Below, in pieces: positions 1-5,577 of a DNA stretch of 5,577 nt. Source of the stretch: Campylobacteraceae bacterium. GTDB taxonomy: Bacteria > Campylobacterota > Campylobacteria > Campylobacterales > Sulfurovaceae. Numbering within the stretch: position 1 is the first letter of the stretch; each line of letters starts with the position of its first letter. Made by a program: the position numbers and the translations under genes. The notes under the pieces were generated by a model that worked only from the letters and a program-made list of their open reading frames with translations, was not told where the DNA came from and did no database searches. The DNA lies in assembly GCA_027030605.1 (NCBI GenBank), contig JALVEV010000016.1, positions 1 to 5,577 on the forward strand, written 5' to 3'.

Positions 1-1
1 A

Positions 2-1147
2 AGTATGCTTCAACTAAATGATATAAATAGCTCACAAATTGCTAAAGCACTCAAACCTCATCAACTCTATATTGACTTTGCACGAGGCAATGACAACTAC
101 TACATATTTACACTTGACCATCAAAATCTAGTTACCTTTCAAGAGATTGAGGCAAACCAAACTAAACTTATTGACCAATATATTAAAGCCTATCGAGAGA
201 ACTGTAGTTATATGGCTAAAAACCTAAAAACCATAACAGCCAATCAAGAGCAACAATCCATAAACAAGGCACAAAGAGTTTTGTCAAAGCTCTATGATGT
301 AATTGTAAAAGAGTATCTGCCTACACAACTTAAAGGTGTTAGGCAACTTATTATCTCTTCTGATGGGCTACTAAACTACTTTCCCTTTGAAGCACTCTAC
401 CATAAGGGTCACTATTTTGTTGAAAACTATACCATCAACTACATCTCTTCAGGAAAAGAGTTTATAAGGCAAACCAAACTCTACCAAAAAAATCCAAAAA
501 AGAGCATGACTATCTTTGCTAATGCTAACTTTGATGCTATTGTTAAAGCTCCTATGCTATTTGGAAACCCACATAAAGAGAAAATAGAAAAAATCTTTAC
601 CAACTTAGGACGAAGTGAGATAGATATTGTCAAAAAGTACTACCCTAATGCTACTGTTTTTGAAGAGAGCAATGCTACCATTGCCAACTTGGTTACAGCT
701 CCTAGCTCTAAAATATTGCATATCTCAACACATGGGCTACTCCTAAAAGATAAAACCATTAAAAACCCTATGTTAAAGTCGGTACTTGTTTTTGCAGGGG
801 CAAATCAAAATCAAAAAAATGCAACCATTTCAGCTCTTAGACTATCTGCCTTAGATTTGCACAATACAGAGCTAGTCGTTCTCTCGGCTTGTCAATCAGG
901 ATTAGGAGAGATACATCAAGCAGAAGGGGTTGTGGGACTACCTAAAGCACTGCTCCAAGCAGGAGCAAAAAATGTTATTATGAGCCTTTGGACGGTAAGT
1001 AATGTAGAGTCTGCTAAACTTATGGACTACTTTTATGGTAACATTTCAAAAGGGCTTTCCTACAGCGAAGCTCTACAACAAGCAAAACTAAGCATGATAA
1101 CAATGCACCCATACTTTTGGAGTGCATTTGTTTTAAGTGGATTATAG
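2..1147 (+). CDS. CHAT-domain (caspase-like) protein, 5' end missing
   Basis: This is the C-terminal part of a CHAT-domain protein, a clan CD cysteine-peptidase relative usually joined to N-terminal TPR repeats. Numbering from the first visible Met (base 5), residues 10-50 look like the strand-rich segment that normally precedes CHAT. Residues 85-380 are the CHAT domain: RQLIISSDGLLNYFPFEAL at 113-131, the histidine motif HISTHG (catalytic His243, bases 731-733), and the cysteine motif LSACQSGLGE (catalytic Cys296, bases 890-892). The domain closes with the usual FWSAFVLSG. Both dyad residues are present, so an active protease is likely. The codon before that Met (bases 2-4, AGT) is open and no ribosome binding site is visible, so the gene very probably begins outside the window, with TPR repeats upstream. 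It stops 8 bp before a small exported-protein gene and is probably cotranscribed with it. Substrate and cell compartment cannot be read from this fragment. Confidence 0.88.
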   Translation, partial: SMLQLNDINSSQIAKALKPHQLYIDFARGNDNYYIFTLDHQNLVTFQEIEANQTKLIDQYIKAYRENCSYMAKNLKTITANQEQQSINKAQRVLSKLYDVIVKEYLPTQLKGVRQLIISSDGLLNYFPFEALYHKGHYFVENYTINYISSGKEFIRQTKLYQKNPKKSMTIFANANFDAIVKAPMLFGNPHKEKIEKIFTNLGRSEIDIVKKYYPNATVFEESNATIANLVTAPSSKILHISTHGLLLKDKTIKNPMLKSVLVFAGANQNQKNATISALRLSALDLHNTELVVLSACQSGLGEIHQAEGVVGLPKALLQAGAKNVIMSLWTVSNVESAKLMDYFYGNISKGLSYSEALQQAKLSMITMHPYFWSAFVLSGL

Positions 1148-1152
1148 GAGAG
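1145..1152 (+). promoter_or_regulatory. ribosome binding site of the small exported protein
   Basis: TAGGAGAG overlaps the TAG stop codon of the CHAT gene and lies just ahead of the ATG at 1156. It decides the start of the small gene and suggests that ribosomes ending the CHAT frame can restart here. Confidence 0.7.
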
Positions 1153-1155
1153 ATT

Positions 1156-1602
1156 ATGCCAAAGATTATAATAGGTACGCTACTACTTTTTTCTCTAATG
1201 CTTTTAGGAGAAACAACACCCGTTGATGAGGGAAATAAACTTGATAAACCACCCGTTGATGAGGGAGATAAAATTACTCATAAAGAGGATACCATAAAAG
1301 GTTCAAAAGATGTAAATAACACATTTGAGTCAAAAAAACAGTCGTTAGCAAAACTCAAAAAGTATCTCTATATTAGACGTAAAAATATAAGTCACCCTCC
1401 GTTTAAATGTCTCTTAATTGATGGAAAGAGTAATAAGATAAAGACACTTTTTGTTGAGAAGAGTAGTGTTAATAGTATTAACTTTAAGGTAGATAAGTCT
1501 ATGTTAAAAGTTGATGATGCTGTTGTGGTTATAAACAGTAAGGACTCTAAAGAGAATCCTACAGGTAAGGAGGCTATTGTTCAGGTTAATATTGTTGAAT
1601 AA
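1156..1602 (+). CDS. small exported hypothetical protein downstream of CHAT gene
   Basis: A 148-residue protein I do not recognise. The N-terminus is MPK followed by a hydrophobic stretch (residues 4-17) and then GETTP, which fits a Sec signal peptide cut near Gly18 or an uncleaved anchor. There is no lipobox cysteine. Residues 19-58 are charged and low in complexity and contain a duplicated PVDEG unit. Residues 62-148 look like a small strand-rich domain with a single cysteine (Cys85), rich in Lys and Val. I chose the ATG at 1156 because GGAG at 1147-1150 lies 5 bases upstream and the hydrophobic segment then sits at the N-terminus. An in-frame ATG at 1117 lies inside the CHAT gene without a ribosome site. 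Two tandem TAA stops end the gene. The close spacing suggests a two-gene unit with the CHAT protein, so it could be that protein's partner, substrate or regulator. That role is inferred from position only. Confidence 0.72.
   Translation: MPKIIIGTLLLFSLMLLGETTPVDEGNKLDKPPVDEGDKITHKEDTIKGSKDVNNTFESKKQSLAKLKKYLYIRRKNISHPPFKCLLIDGKSNKIKTLFVEKSSVNSINFKVDKSMLKVDDAVVVINSKDSKENPTGKEAIVQVNIVE
1217..1272 (+). repeat. two-copy direct repeat, 33-bp period, inside the small exported gene
   Basis: Two copies of about 23 bases (1217-1239 and 1250-1272) differ at one position (A versus G) and are spaced 33 bases apart, an exact multiple of three. Each encodes PVDEG followed by Asn-Lys or Asp-Lys. This is a recent in-frame duplication in the flexible segment after the signal peptide. 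Confidence 0.85.
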
Positions 1603-1605
1603 TAA

Positions 1606-1629
1606 AGCATCACTATTCATAGTGATGCT
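1606..1629. terminator. hairpin between convergent genes, probable bidirectional terminator
   Basis: AGCATCACTAT (1606-1616) and ATAGTGATGCT (1619-1629) are perfect inverted copies, so the stem is 9-10 bp with a TTCA loop. The hairpin starts 3 bases after the stop at 1602 and lies 17 bases beyond the stop of the convergent SPOR gene. On the + side the tract that follows is T-rich but interrupted, with TTTTT at 1644-1648. On the - side it is TTTATTATT. Neither tract is ideal, but the position fits shared transcription termination. Confidence 0.75.
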
Positions 1630-1646
1630 AAAATCTATTTGTCTTT

Positions 1647-2606
1647 TTAATAAGAGACAACAAAGCCACCAACTCTACCTGCATAAGCTCTTGCTGATGA
1701 ACGACTACTAAAGCCTGTTAAAATTACTTTATAATAGCGTCCAATTTTCTTAACAATAGCTGGATGCTCTCCATGTTGCATATCTGCAACCTCTTGAGCT
1801 TTTTCTCTTGAGGAGAATGCTCCAATCTGAACACCAATTCCTCCACTAGATGAGTAACTACCACTTGAAGCGGGAGTACCATAAGGGTCATTAACTGTAT
1901 ATGTTGTCCCACCACCATAAGATGGTTCAGGAGTATACCCTCCACCACTCATGCTTCCACCTTGAACAATAAATGCCCCAGGGAAACGTGTATTTTTAAG
2001 GCGATTTGCTTCTGCTACAGATGAGATACCTGTTATAATCACTTTATTCATCGGTCCACGCTGAATATAAGCTGATTGCCCAGGAGCTAATGAGAGTGAA
2101 TTTTTAAACTGTTCAGCAGCATAATAATCTTTTAAAGCAGCTACTTGAAGATGGATACCTCCACCTCCTTGCCCTGTTGTTGGTGCAGGTGTAGGATAAC
2201 TTGTTGCTGGTTGAGAAGCACCACTAGCATAAGGGTCTGGATAAGAGGTTGCTCCTCCTGTCTCATAAGGGTTAGTGTAAACTGGTTGAGATGTTGCAGG
2301 TGATTGAGGATAAGTCGTTGTTGCTGGTTGAGGGTAAGTTGTTGTAGACGATGCAGGATAAGTCGCACCTGAAGTTGTTATAACCGTATTGTCTGTAGGA
2401 ATTTGATTATAATCAACACTAGAGGTTGAAGTAGTTCCCGCATTTGGGTCTTCATAAACAATAGGAGCTGCTTCTTCATAAACAGGTTGTTGAGGGTCAG
2501 TATAGACAGTTTGCGGAGATTGAACTTGTTGTTGTGCAGGTTTTACACAACCTGTTGCTAAAATAGCAATGGCCACCGTTGCAAATAGTGTAGTTGTATA
2601 TTTCAT
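1647..2606 (-). CDS. lipoprotein with tandem SPOR domains
   Basis: A 319-residue protein. The signal peptide (residues 1-19) ends in LATG before Cys20, a near-consensus lipobox, so it should be lipid-anchored. Residues 21-148 form a disordered Gln/Thr/Pro/Tyr-rich linker with repeated TYP units. Residues 151-216 (starting IHLQVAAL and closing GAFIVQ) and 257-319 (starting IGVQIGAF, with YYKVILTGFSS, closing GGFVVSY) are two SPOR domains, separated by a Gly/Ser-rich spacer. SPOR domains bind peptidoglycan glycan strands stripped of stem peptides, which collect at the division septum. The protein therefore probably reaches from a membrane anchor to the septal wall. There is no double-psi barrel (RlpA) or amidase domain, so it looks like a binding or scaffold protein rather than an enzyme. 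It has its own promoter and is convergent with the CHAT gene pair. Its partner and exact division role are unknown. Confidence 0.88.
   Translation of the reverse strand: MKYTTTLFATVAIAILATGCVKPAQQQVQSPQTVYTDPQQPVYEEAAPIVYEDPNAGTTSTSSVDYNQIPTDNTVITTSGATYPASSTTTYPQPATTTYPQSPATSQPVYTNPYETGGATSYPDPYASGASQPATSYPTPAPTTGQGGGGIHLQVAALKDYYAAEQFKNSLSLAPGQSAYIQRGPMNKVIITGISSVAEANRLKNTRFPGAFIVQGGSMSGGGYTPEPSYGGGTTYTVNDPYGTPASSGSYSSSGGIGVQIGAFSSREKAQEVADMQHGEHPAIVKKIGRYYKVILTGFSSRSSARAYAGRVGGFVVSY
2187..2366 (-). repeat. degenerate TYP/Pro-Ala-Thr repeats in the SPOR lipoprotein linker
   Basis: These bases encode residues 81-140. YP pairs sit at residues 83, 91, 99, 122 and 137, the first three exactly 8 residues apart, with QPAT segments between them. 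At DNA level a 15-base string is repeated exactly at 2201-2215 and 2318-2332. This is a length-variable wall-spanning spacer rather than a folded domain. Confidence 0.7.
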
Positions 2607-2612
2607 AATTGG

Positions 2613-2642
2613 TTCCCTTTAAACATTTTTACTATTATAGCA
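2613..2642 (-). promoter_or_regulatory. extended -10 promoter and ribosome site of the SPOR lipoprotein
   Basis: On the - strand TGCTATAAT (2642-2634) is a perfect extended -10 element (TGn plus TATAAT). No TTGACA-like -35 is visible upstream, where the DNA is A/T-rich. Transcription should begin near 2627. AAAGGGA (2620-2614) lies a few bases ahead of the ATG at 2606 and serves as the ribosome site. Confidence 0.7.
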
Positions 2643-2688
2643 GTCTATAGGTATTAAAAATATTAATATTTGTGTTTTATTTCAAATT

Positions 2689-3480
2689 TTATTGTTGCTT
2701 ATTAAGTGTTCTCTCTCTTCGACTCGATACAGAAAAGCGTAATAAATCATCTGTTGTCTTTATATATTGAGGTAAATTTTTAAAGCTCAATTCCAATAAT
2801 TTAGAGGTTACAAGAGCATCAGAAAAGGCTCGATGCTGTGTATGTTCCCCAAGTTCCAAAGTCTCACCTAAATAGGCTAAACCATAACGTTCACTCTGAA
2901 TAGTTCGTCTTGCTAAGTCTATAGAGCAGAGCTTTTGATTGCCAATAGTACCTAAACCAAAACGGTCAAAAGAGTAGTTTAAAAAACCATAATCAAAATT
3001 TGCATTATGAGCTACAAATATTGCATCGTCTAAAAAGGTACGCAATTTTGTTAAAACTTCTAAACAACTAGGAGCATCTTCTAAATCTTCTGGAACAATC
3101 CCTGTTACCTTTGTAATATATTCAGGAATAAATGTACAAGCAACAAAACTCTCAAAACAGTCAATAATCTTACCATTTTGAACCATAACCGCTCCAACCT
3201 CAATCACTTGAGCTGATTCAGGTTTAGAACCATTAGTTTCAATATCTATAACACAATATTTTTGCTCTTGATATGGAGTAAAATAGGTCTCTAAACGATA
3301 CTTACCCTCTTCGTAAACAATAGGGTAACCTGAAGCCTGAAGCAGTATAAAAAGTGTATCAGTATCTTCAAATAGTGTAGTGTGTTTTTTGACAATTCTT
3401 TCATAAGAAGCTGGTGACAAATAACCATCATTTCTTCTAAATGCTGCTGTTAATTCCTCATAGACTCTTTGCATTGGCAA
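2689..3480 (-). CDS. dnaQ: DEDDh 3'-5' exonuclease (DNA polymerase III epsilon-like)
   Basis: A 263-residue protein with a complete DEDDh exonuclease domain at about residues 73-235. Exo I is VIDIETNG (Asp79, Glu81), Exo II is FVAHNANFD (Asp163), and Exo III is HRAFSDA (His216, Asp221). Such enzymes remove nucleotides from DNA 3' ends using two metal ions and proofread replication as the epsilon subunit, or act in repair. Residues 1-72 precede the nuclease and may form a small winged-helix-like domain. I know of no function for it. The best start is TTG at 3480, because AAGGTGA (3496-3490) lies 9 bases upstream. An ATG at 3474 would be 15 bases away and would shorten the protein by two residues. 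The first 23 bases overlap the end of trpF, so translation is probably coupled. The symbol follows usual naming in Helicobacter and Campylobacter. A separate repair exonuclease is also possible. Confidence 0.85.
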   Translation of the reverse strand: MPMQRVYEELTAAFRRNDGYLSPASYERIVKKHTTLFEDTDTLFILLQASGYPIVYEEGKYRLETYFTPYQEQKYCVIDIETNGSKPESAQVIEVGAVMVQNGKIIDCFESFVACTFIPEYITKVTGIVPEDLEDAPSCLEVLTKLRTFLDDAIFVAHNANFDYGFLNYSFDRFGLGTIGNQKLCSIDLARRTIQSERYGLAYLGETLELGEHTQHRAFSDALVTSKLLELSFKNLPQYIKTTDDLLRFSVSSRRERTLNKQQ

Positions 3481-4048
3481 TAAACTTTGTCACCTTTTGG
3501 TAATCTTTTTTTCCTTTGATGCGTTCAACACCCGAACTCACATCAACACCATAAAAATTATACTTTTTTAGTTCATCTAAATTATCAGGGGTTAAACCAC
3601 CTGCCAAGATAATTTTAGAACAATCAATGCCATCAAACCACTCCAAATTAAGTCGTTTTCCTGACCCACCATACTCTTCACAATAGACATCTACCAAACG
3701 ATAACGGTCACTATATTGTAAAATATCCTCTTTACTTTTAGCACGAACAACTGGTAAGGTTTTTGACCCTATCATATCTAGTGCCTCTTCATCTACCTCA
3801 AAATGAATTTGACAAAGTGTCAAGTCACAATATTTTGAAATAGTCTCTATAGTATCAATTCCCTCATTAACAAATAGTCCCACTCTTCCAATAAAAGGTG
3901 GTAATCTGTCAATAATTTTTTTTGCATTTGCAGGGGTTATGTACCGTGGTGAATCTTGATAAAAAACAAAACCAAGGGCATCAGCTCCAGCCTCAATCGC
4001 TTGTATTGCATCTTGAAAATTGGTAATACCACAAATCTTTACTCTCAT
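3458..4048 (-). CDS. trpF: phosphoribosylanthranilate isomerase
   Basis: A 196-residue single-domain TIM barrel, the usual length for monofunctional TrpF. It converts N-(5'-phosphoribosyl)anthranilate to the CdRP enol-amine by Amadori rearrangement, the third step of tryptophan synthesis from chorismate, in the cytosol. KICGIT at residues 4-9 holds the catalytic base Cys6. Asp120 in RLVDVY is in the place of the general acid. GGSGKR (127-132) corresponds to the family's GGTGK loop, and AGGL (149-152) and VDVSSGVE (168-175) form the C-terminal phosphate-binding part. The usual QLHG appears as QIHF (80-83), a mild variation. AGGAG (4058-4054) lies 5 bases ahead of the ATG. The gene follows rpe by 32 bp without a visible promoter and overlaps the exonuclease by 23 bases, so it is the middle gene of an operon. 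No other trp gene is in the window. Confidence 0.95.
   Translation of the reverse strand: MRVKICGITNFQDAIQAIEAGADALGFVFYQDSPRYITPANAKKIIDRLPPFIGRVGLFVNEGIDTIETISKYCDLTLCQIHFEVDEEALDMIGSKTLPVVRAKSKEDILQYSDRYRLVDVYCEEYGGSGKRLNLEWFDGIDCSKIILAGGLTPDNLDELKKYNFYGVDVSSGVERIKGKKDYQKVTKFIANAKSL
3490..3496 (-). promoter_or_regulatory. ribosome binding site deciding the TTG start of the exonuclease
   Basis: On the - strand AAGGTGA lies within the trpF coding region, 9 bases ahead of the TTG at 3480 and 15 ahead of the ATG at 3474. The spacing favours TTG. Confidence 0.6.
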
Positions 4049-4080
4049 TAAAACTCCTAAACTACCCTAAAAGTGAAAAA

Positions 4081-4725
4081 TTATATCTTTAAAGAGTCTA
4101 TAGAGTGCTTATAACCCTCTTTATTTCCAAAAACATATGACCCCGCGACTACAACATTCACACCTGCCTCTTTTAACTCATGAATATTTTGGTCATTAAC
4201 CCCACCATCAACCTCTATAAGACAATCTGGATTATACTTTTCTATAAGTTTTTTTAGTCGTTTAGCCCTCTGTAGAACATTACCAATAAACTTTTGACCA
4301 CCAAATCCAGGGTTAACCGACATCAACAGTACCATATCGACATCAGCCAACAAAAACTCAACAGCTTCAGGTGGAGTATGAGGATTTAGAGTAATAGCAG
4401 GACGAATACCTAAAGAGCGAATCTTTTGAATCAGTCGATGAGGATGCTTCTCCTCTTCTATATGAAATGAGATAAATTCTGGCTTCAAAGAAGCAAAAAG
4501 GTCAACAAAAAAAGTATTGTTCTCTACCATTAAATGGATATCAAGTGGTTTAGTTGCCACTTTAGCCACAGCCTCAACTACTACAGGACCGATGGTTAAA
4601 TTTGGGACAAAGTGACCATCCATTACATCTACATGAACCAAGTCACACCCTGCTTCACAAATCGCCTCTACATCTCGTGCCAAATTCCCAAAATCGGCAG
4701 AGAGAATACTTGGAGCTACCAACAT
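4081..4725 (-). CDS. rpe: ribulose-phosphate 3-epimerase
   Basis: A 214-residue TIM barrel of normal family length. It interconverts D-ribulose 5-phosphate and D-xylulose 5-phosphate in the pentose phosphate pathway (and in the Calvin cycle where present). APSILSADF (4-12) is the N-terminal signature. The metal ligands are His31 and Asp33 in HVDVMDGHFVPN, His64 in DIHLMV, and Asp173 in EVDGGV. Asp33 and Asp173 are the acid/base pair. MSVNPGFGGQ (135-144) is the mobile loop over the active site, and the GSYVFG region (195-200) contributes to phosphate binding. AGGA (4735-4732) lies 6 bases ahead of the ATG at 4725, and a -10 box lies a few tens of bases further upstream. It is the first gene of the rpe-trpF-exonuclease operon. 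I recall rpe adjacent to dnaQ in H. pylori and C. jejuni, which supports a Campylobacterota origin. Confidence 0.97.
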   Translation of the reverse strand: MLVAPSILSADFGNLARDVEAICEAGCDLVHVDVMDGHFVPNLTIGPVVVEAVAKVATKPLDIHLMVENNTFFVDLFASLKPEFISFHIEEEKHPHRLIQKIRSLGIRPAITLNPHTPPEAVEFLLADVDMVLLMSVNPGFGGQKFIGNVLQRAKRLKKLIEKYNPDCLIEVDGGVNDQNIHELKEAGVNVVVAGSYVFGNKEGYKHSIDSLKI

Positions 4726-4752
4726 CTAAAATCCTAGTTTTAAATTTGGCGT

Positions 4753-4758
4753 ATTATA
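4753..4758 (-). promoter_or_regulatory. -10 box of the rpe-trpF-exonuclease operon
   Basis: TATAAT on the - strand, 27 bases upstream of the rpe ATG, would start transcription near 4746 and give a leader of about 20 bases. No -35 consensus is visible. A run of A residues (A6 on the - strand) lies just upstream, as is common in promoters of this phylum. Confidence 0.55.
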
Positions 4759-4770
4759 TTGATTTTTTGC

Positions 4771-4793
4771 TGTTATATATCTATATAATAACA
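4771..4793. repeat. imperfect inverted repeat in the divergent intergenic region
   Basis: TGTTAT (4771-4776) and ATAACA (4788-4793) are inverted copies flanking an 11-base A/T-rich centre. It sits just upstream of the rpe -10 box, about where a -35 would be. It could be an operator, but such A/T-only symmetry is also expected by chance in this DNA. Confidence 0.35.
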
Positions 4794-4877
4794 TGATAAA
4801 ATTGTTACTTTAAAGATAAAGTAGTATTTTAAATCACATTTTATAATTTAAAAAACTTTTTATTATTAATTTCTTCT

Positions 4878-4906
4878 TATAATAAATTAATACTAATTTT
4901 AAAGGA
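4878..4906 (+). promoter_or_regulatory. -10 box and ribosome site of the outer membrane protein gene
   Basis: TATAAT at 4878-4883 would start transcription near 4890. AAGGA at 4902-4906 lies 5 bases ahead of the ATG at 4912. A second TATAAT at 4842-4847 is a possible alternative. No clear -35 is seen for either. Apart from these signals, the rpe -10 box and the inverted repeat, the 186 bases between the divergent genes hold no gene that I can see. Confidence 0.6.
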
Positions 4907-4911
4907 ATAAC

Positions 4912-5577
4912 ATGAAAAAGATAGCTACTACTACCTTACTTCTATTATCAACCTCTCTACTAACTGCTGAAACACCTAAAGAGTTTAATGGTGCATTAAA
5001 GCTAGGTACATTAGGATATGGAGTTGATATTTCAACACCAATTAAAGAGTCTCTCTCTGCAAGATTTAACATTAATGGATTATCTTATACAGACTCACAA
5101 AGCTCTGATGATAATGATTTTGAAGGAACATTAGACCTCTTTACTCTAGGTGCAGTGGTCGACTACTATCCCTTTTCAACTAACTTTAGACTCTCATCTG
5201 GTCTCTACTACAACGGTAATGGATTTTCAGGCACGGTAACACCAAACGCAACAGTGAAAATAGATATAAATGACAAAGAGTATTCATCATCAGAAATAGG
5301 TCATTTAGACTCAACTGTCTCTTTTAATAGCATTGCTCCTTATTTAGGTTTAGGATGGGGAAATGATGCACACGATAAAGGGTGGGGATTTACCTTTGAC
5401 TTGGGAGTCTTGTACCATGGAACACCAAAGGTTAAGCTCACTGCTGTAGATGTTAATCCTTTGGTAGCTGATGAAGTTGCCACAAATGTTAAAATAGAAG
5501 AGGAGAAAGCAAACAGTGACCTCTCTAGTTTTAAATTTTTTCCTGTCCTATCAATAGGGGTAAACTATACTTTTTAA
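4912..5577 (+). CDS. outer membrane beta-barrel protein, uncharacterised family
   Basis: A complete 221-residue protein. The signal peptide is MKK, then a Thr/Leu-rich hydrophobic core, with likely cleavage after Ala19 (LLTA before ETPKE). The mature part alternates polar and hydrophobic residues as in a small beta barrel and ends in VLSIGVNYTF. The terminal Phe and alternating aromatics form the beta-signal read by the BAM assembly machinery. The barrel probably has about 8 strands. Motifs such as LGTLGYGVDI (31-40), DYYPF (84-88), FRLSSGLYYN (92-101) and APYLGLGWGN (142-151), followed by GWGFTFDLGVL, match from memory a widespread proteobacterial outer membrane protein family of unknown role. 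Charged segments at 60-72, 113-132 and 178-205 are probably surface loops. It is divergent from rpe and has its own promoter. The stop codon is the last base of the window, so its terminator is not visible. OmpW-like function is possible but unproven. Confidence 0.82.
   Translation: MKKIATTTLLLLSTSLLTAETPKEFNGALKLGTLGYGVDISTPIKESLSARFNINGLSYTDSQSSDDNDFEGTLDLFTLGAVVDYYPFSTNFRLSSGLYYNGNGFSGTVTPNATVKIDINDKEYSSSEIGHLDSTVSFNSIAPYLGLGWGNDAHDKGWGFTFDLGVLYHGTPKVKLTAVDVNPLVADEVATNVKIEEEKANSDLSSFKFFPVLSIGVNYTF

Noticed and set aside
1117..1155. Upstream in-frame ATG that would lengthen the small exported protein by 13 residues
   Set aside because: It lies inside the CHAT coding region without a ribosome site and would put polar residues ahead of the signal peptide. 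The ATG at 1156 has GGAG 5 bases upstream.
2..1602. Calling the CHAT gene pair a defence or CRISPR-linked (Craspase-type) system
   Set aside because: No CRISPR repeats, cas gene, nuclease effector or gasdermin is visible, and the decisive N-terminal half of the CHAT protein lies outside the window.
1724..1948. Open frame on the - strand within the SPOR lipoprotein gene
   Set aside because: It is a shadow frame of a clearly coding gene, with no plausible protein features of its own.
2141..2368. Leu/Gln-rich open frame on the - strand in the linker region
   Set aside because: It is the shifted reading of the repetitive Thr/Pro/Gln linker and not a separate gene.
2658..2671. Perfect 14-base A/T-only palindrome downstream of the exonuclease gene
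   Set aside because: As a hairpin it would have only about 5 A-T pairs, too weak for a terminator. A/T palindromes are common by chance in this DNA. An operator for the SPOR gene cannot be excluded.
4602..4796. Open frame on the + strand antisense to the start of rpe
   Set aside because: Most of it is the reverse of rpe codons, it runs into A/T-rich intergenic DNA, and it lacks a ribosome site.

Overview
The window is AT-rich, densely packed bacterial DNA. It most resembles a Campylobacterota genome, perhaps a Sulfurovum/Sulfurimonas-type lineage. That placement rests on three things: an rpe gene followed closely by a DnaQ-like exonuclease (an order I recall from Helicobacter and Campylobacter), the lack of TTGACA-type -35 boxes beside good TATAAT -10 boxes, and the codon and amino-acid style. 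Species is not determined.

Layout: (1) 2-1602, + strand: the C-terminal part of a CHAT-domain (caspase-like) protein, cut by the left edge, followed 8 bp later by a small exported protein of unknown function. (2) 1606-1629: a hairpin between convergent genes, probably a shared terminator. (3) 1647-2606, - strand: a lipoprotein with a Thr/Pro/Tyr-rich linker and two SPOR domains, with its own extended -10 promoter. (4) 2689-4725, - strand: an apparent three-gene operon transcribed rpe, then trpF, then a DEDDh 3'-5' exonuclease. The exonuclease starts at a TTG codon inside the end of trpF. (5) 4726-4911: a divergent intergenic region with a -10 box for each side. (6) 4912-5577, + strand: an exported beta-barrel outer membrane protein of an uncharacterised family, whose stop codon is the last base of the window.

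The rpe operon is housekeeping: pentose phosphate/Calvin-type sugar interconversion, tryptophan synthesis, and DNA proofreading or repair. The SPOR lipoprotein probably acts on peptidoglycan at the division site. The least understood part is the CHAT protein with its small exported neighbour. The protease dyad is intact, but the upstream half that would show its sensor domain and its compartment is missing. I see no CRISPR array, tRNA, rRNA, insertion sequence or clear phage gene.
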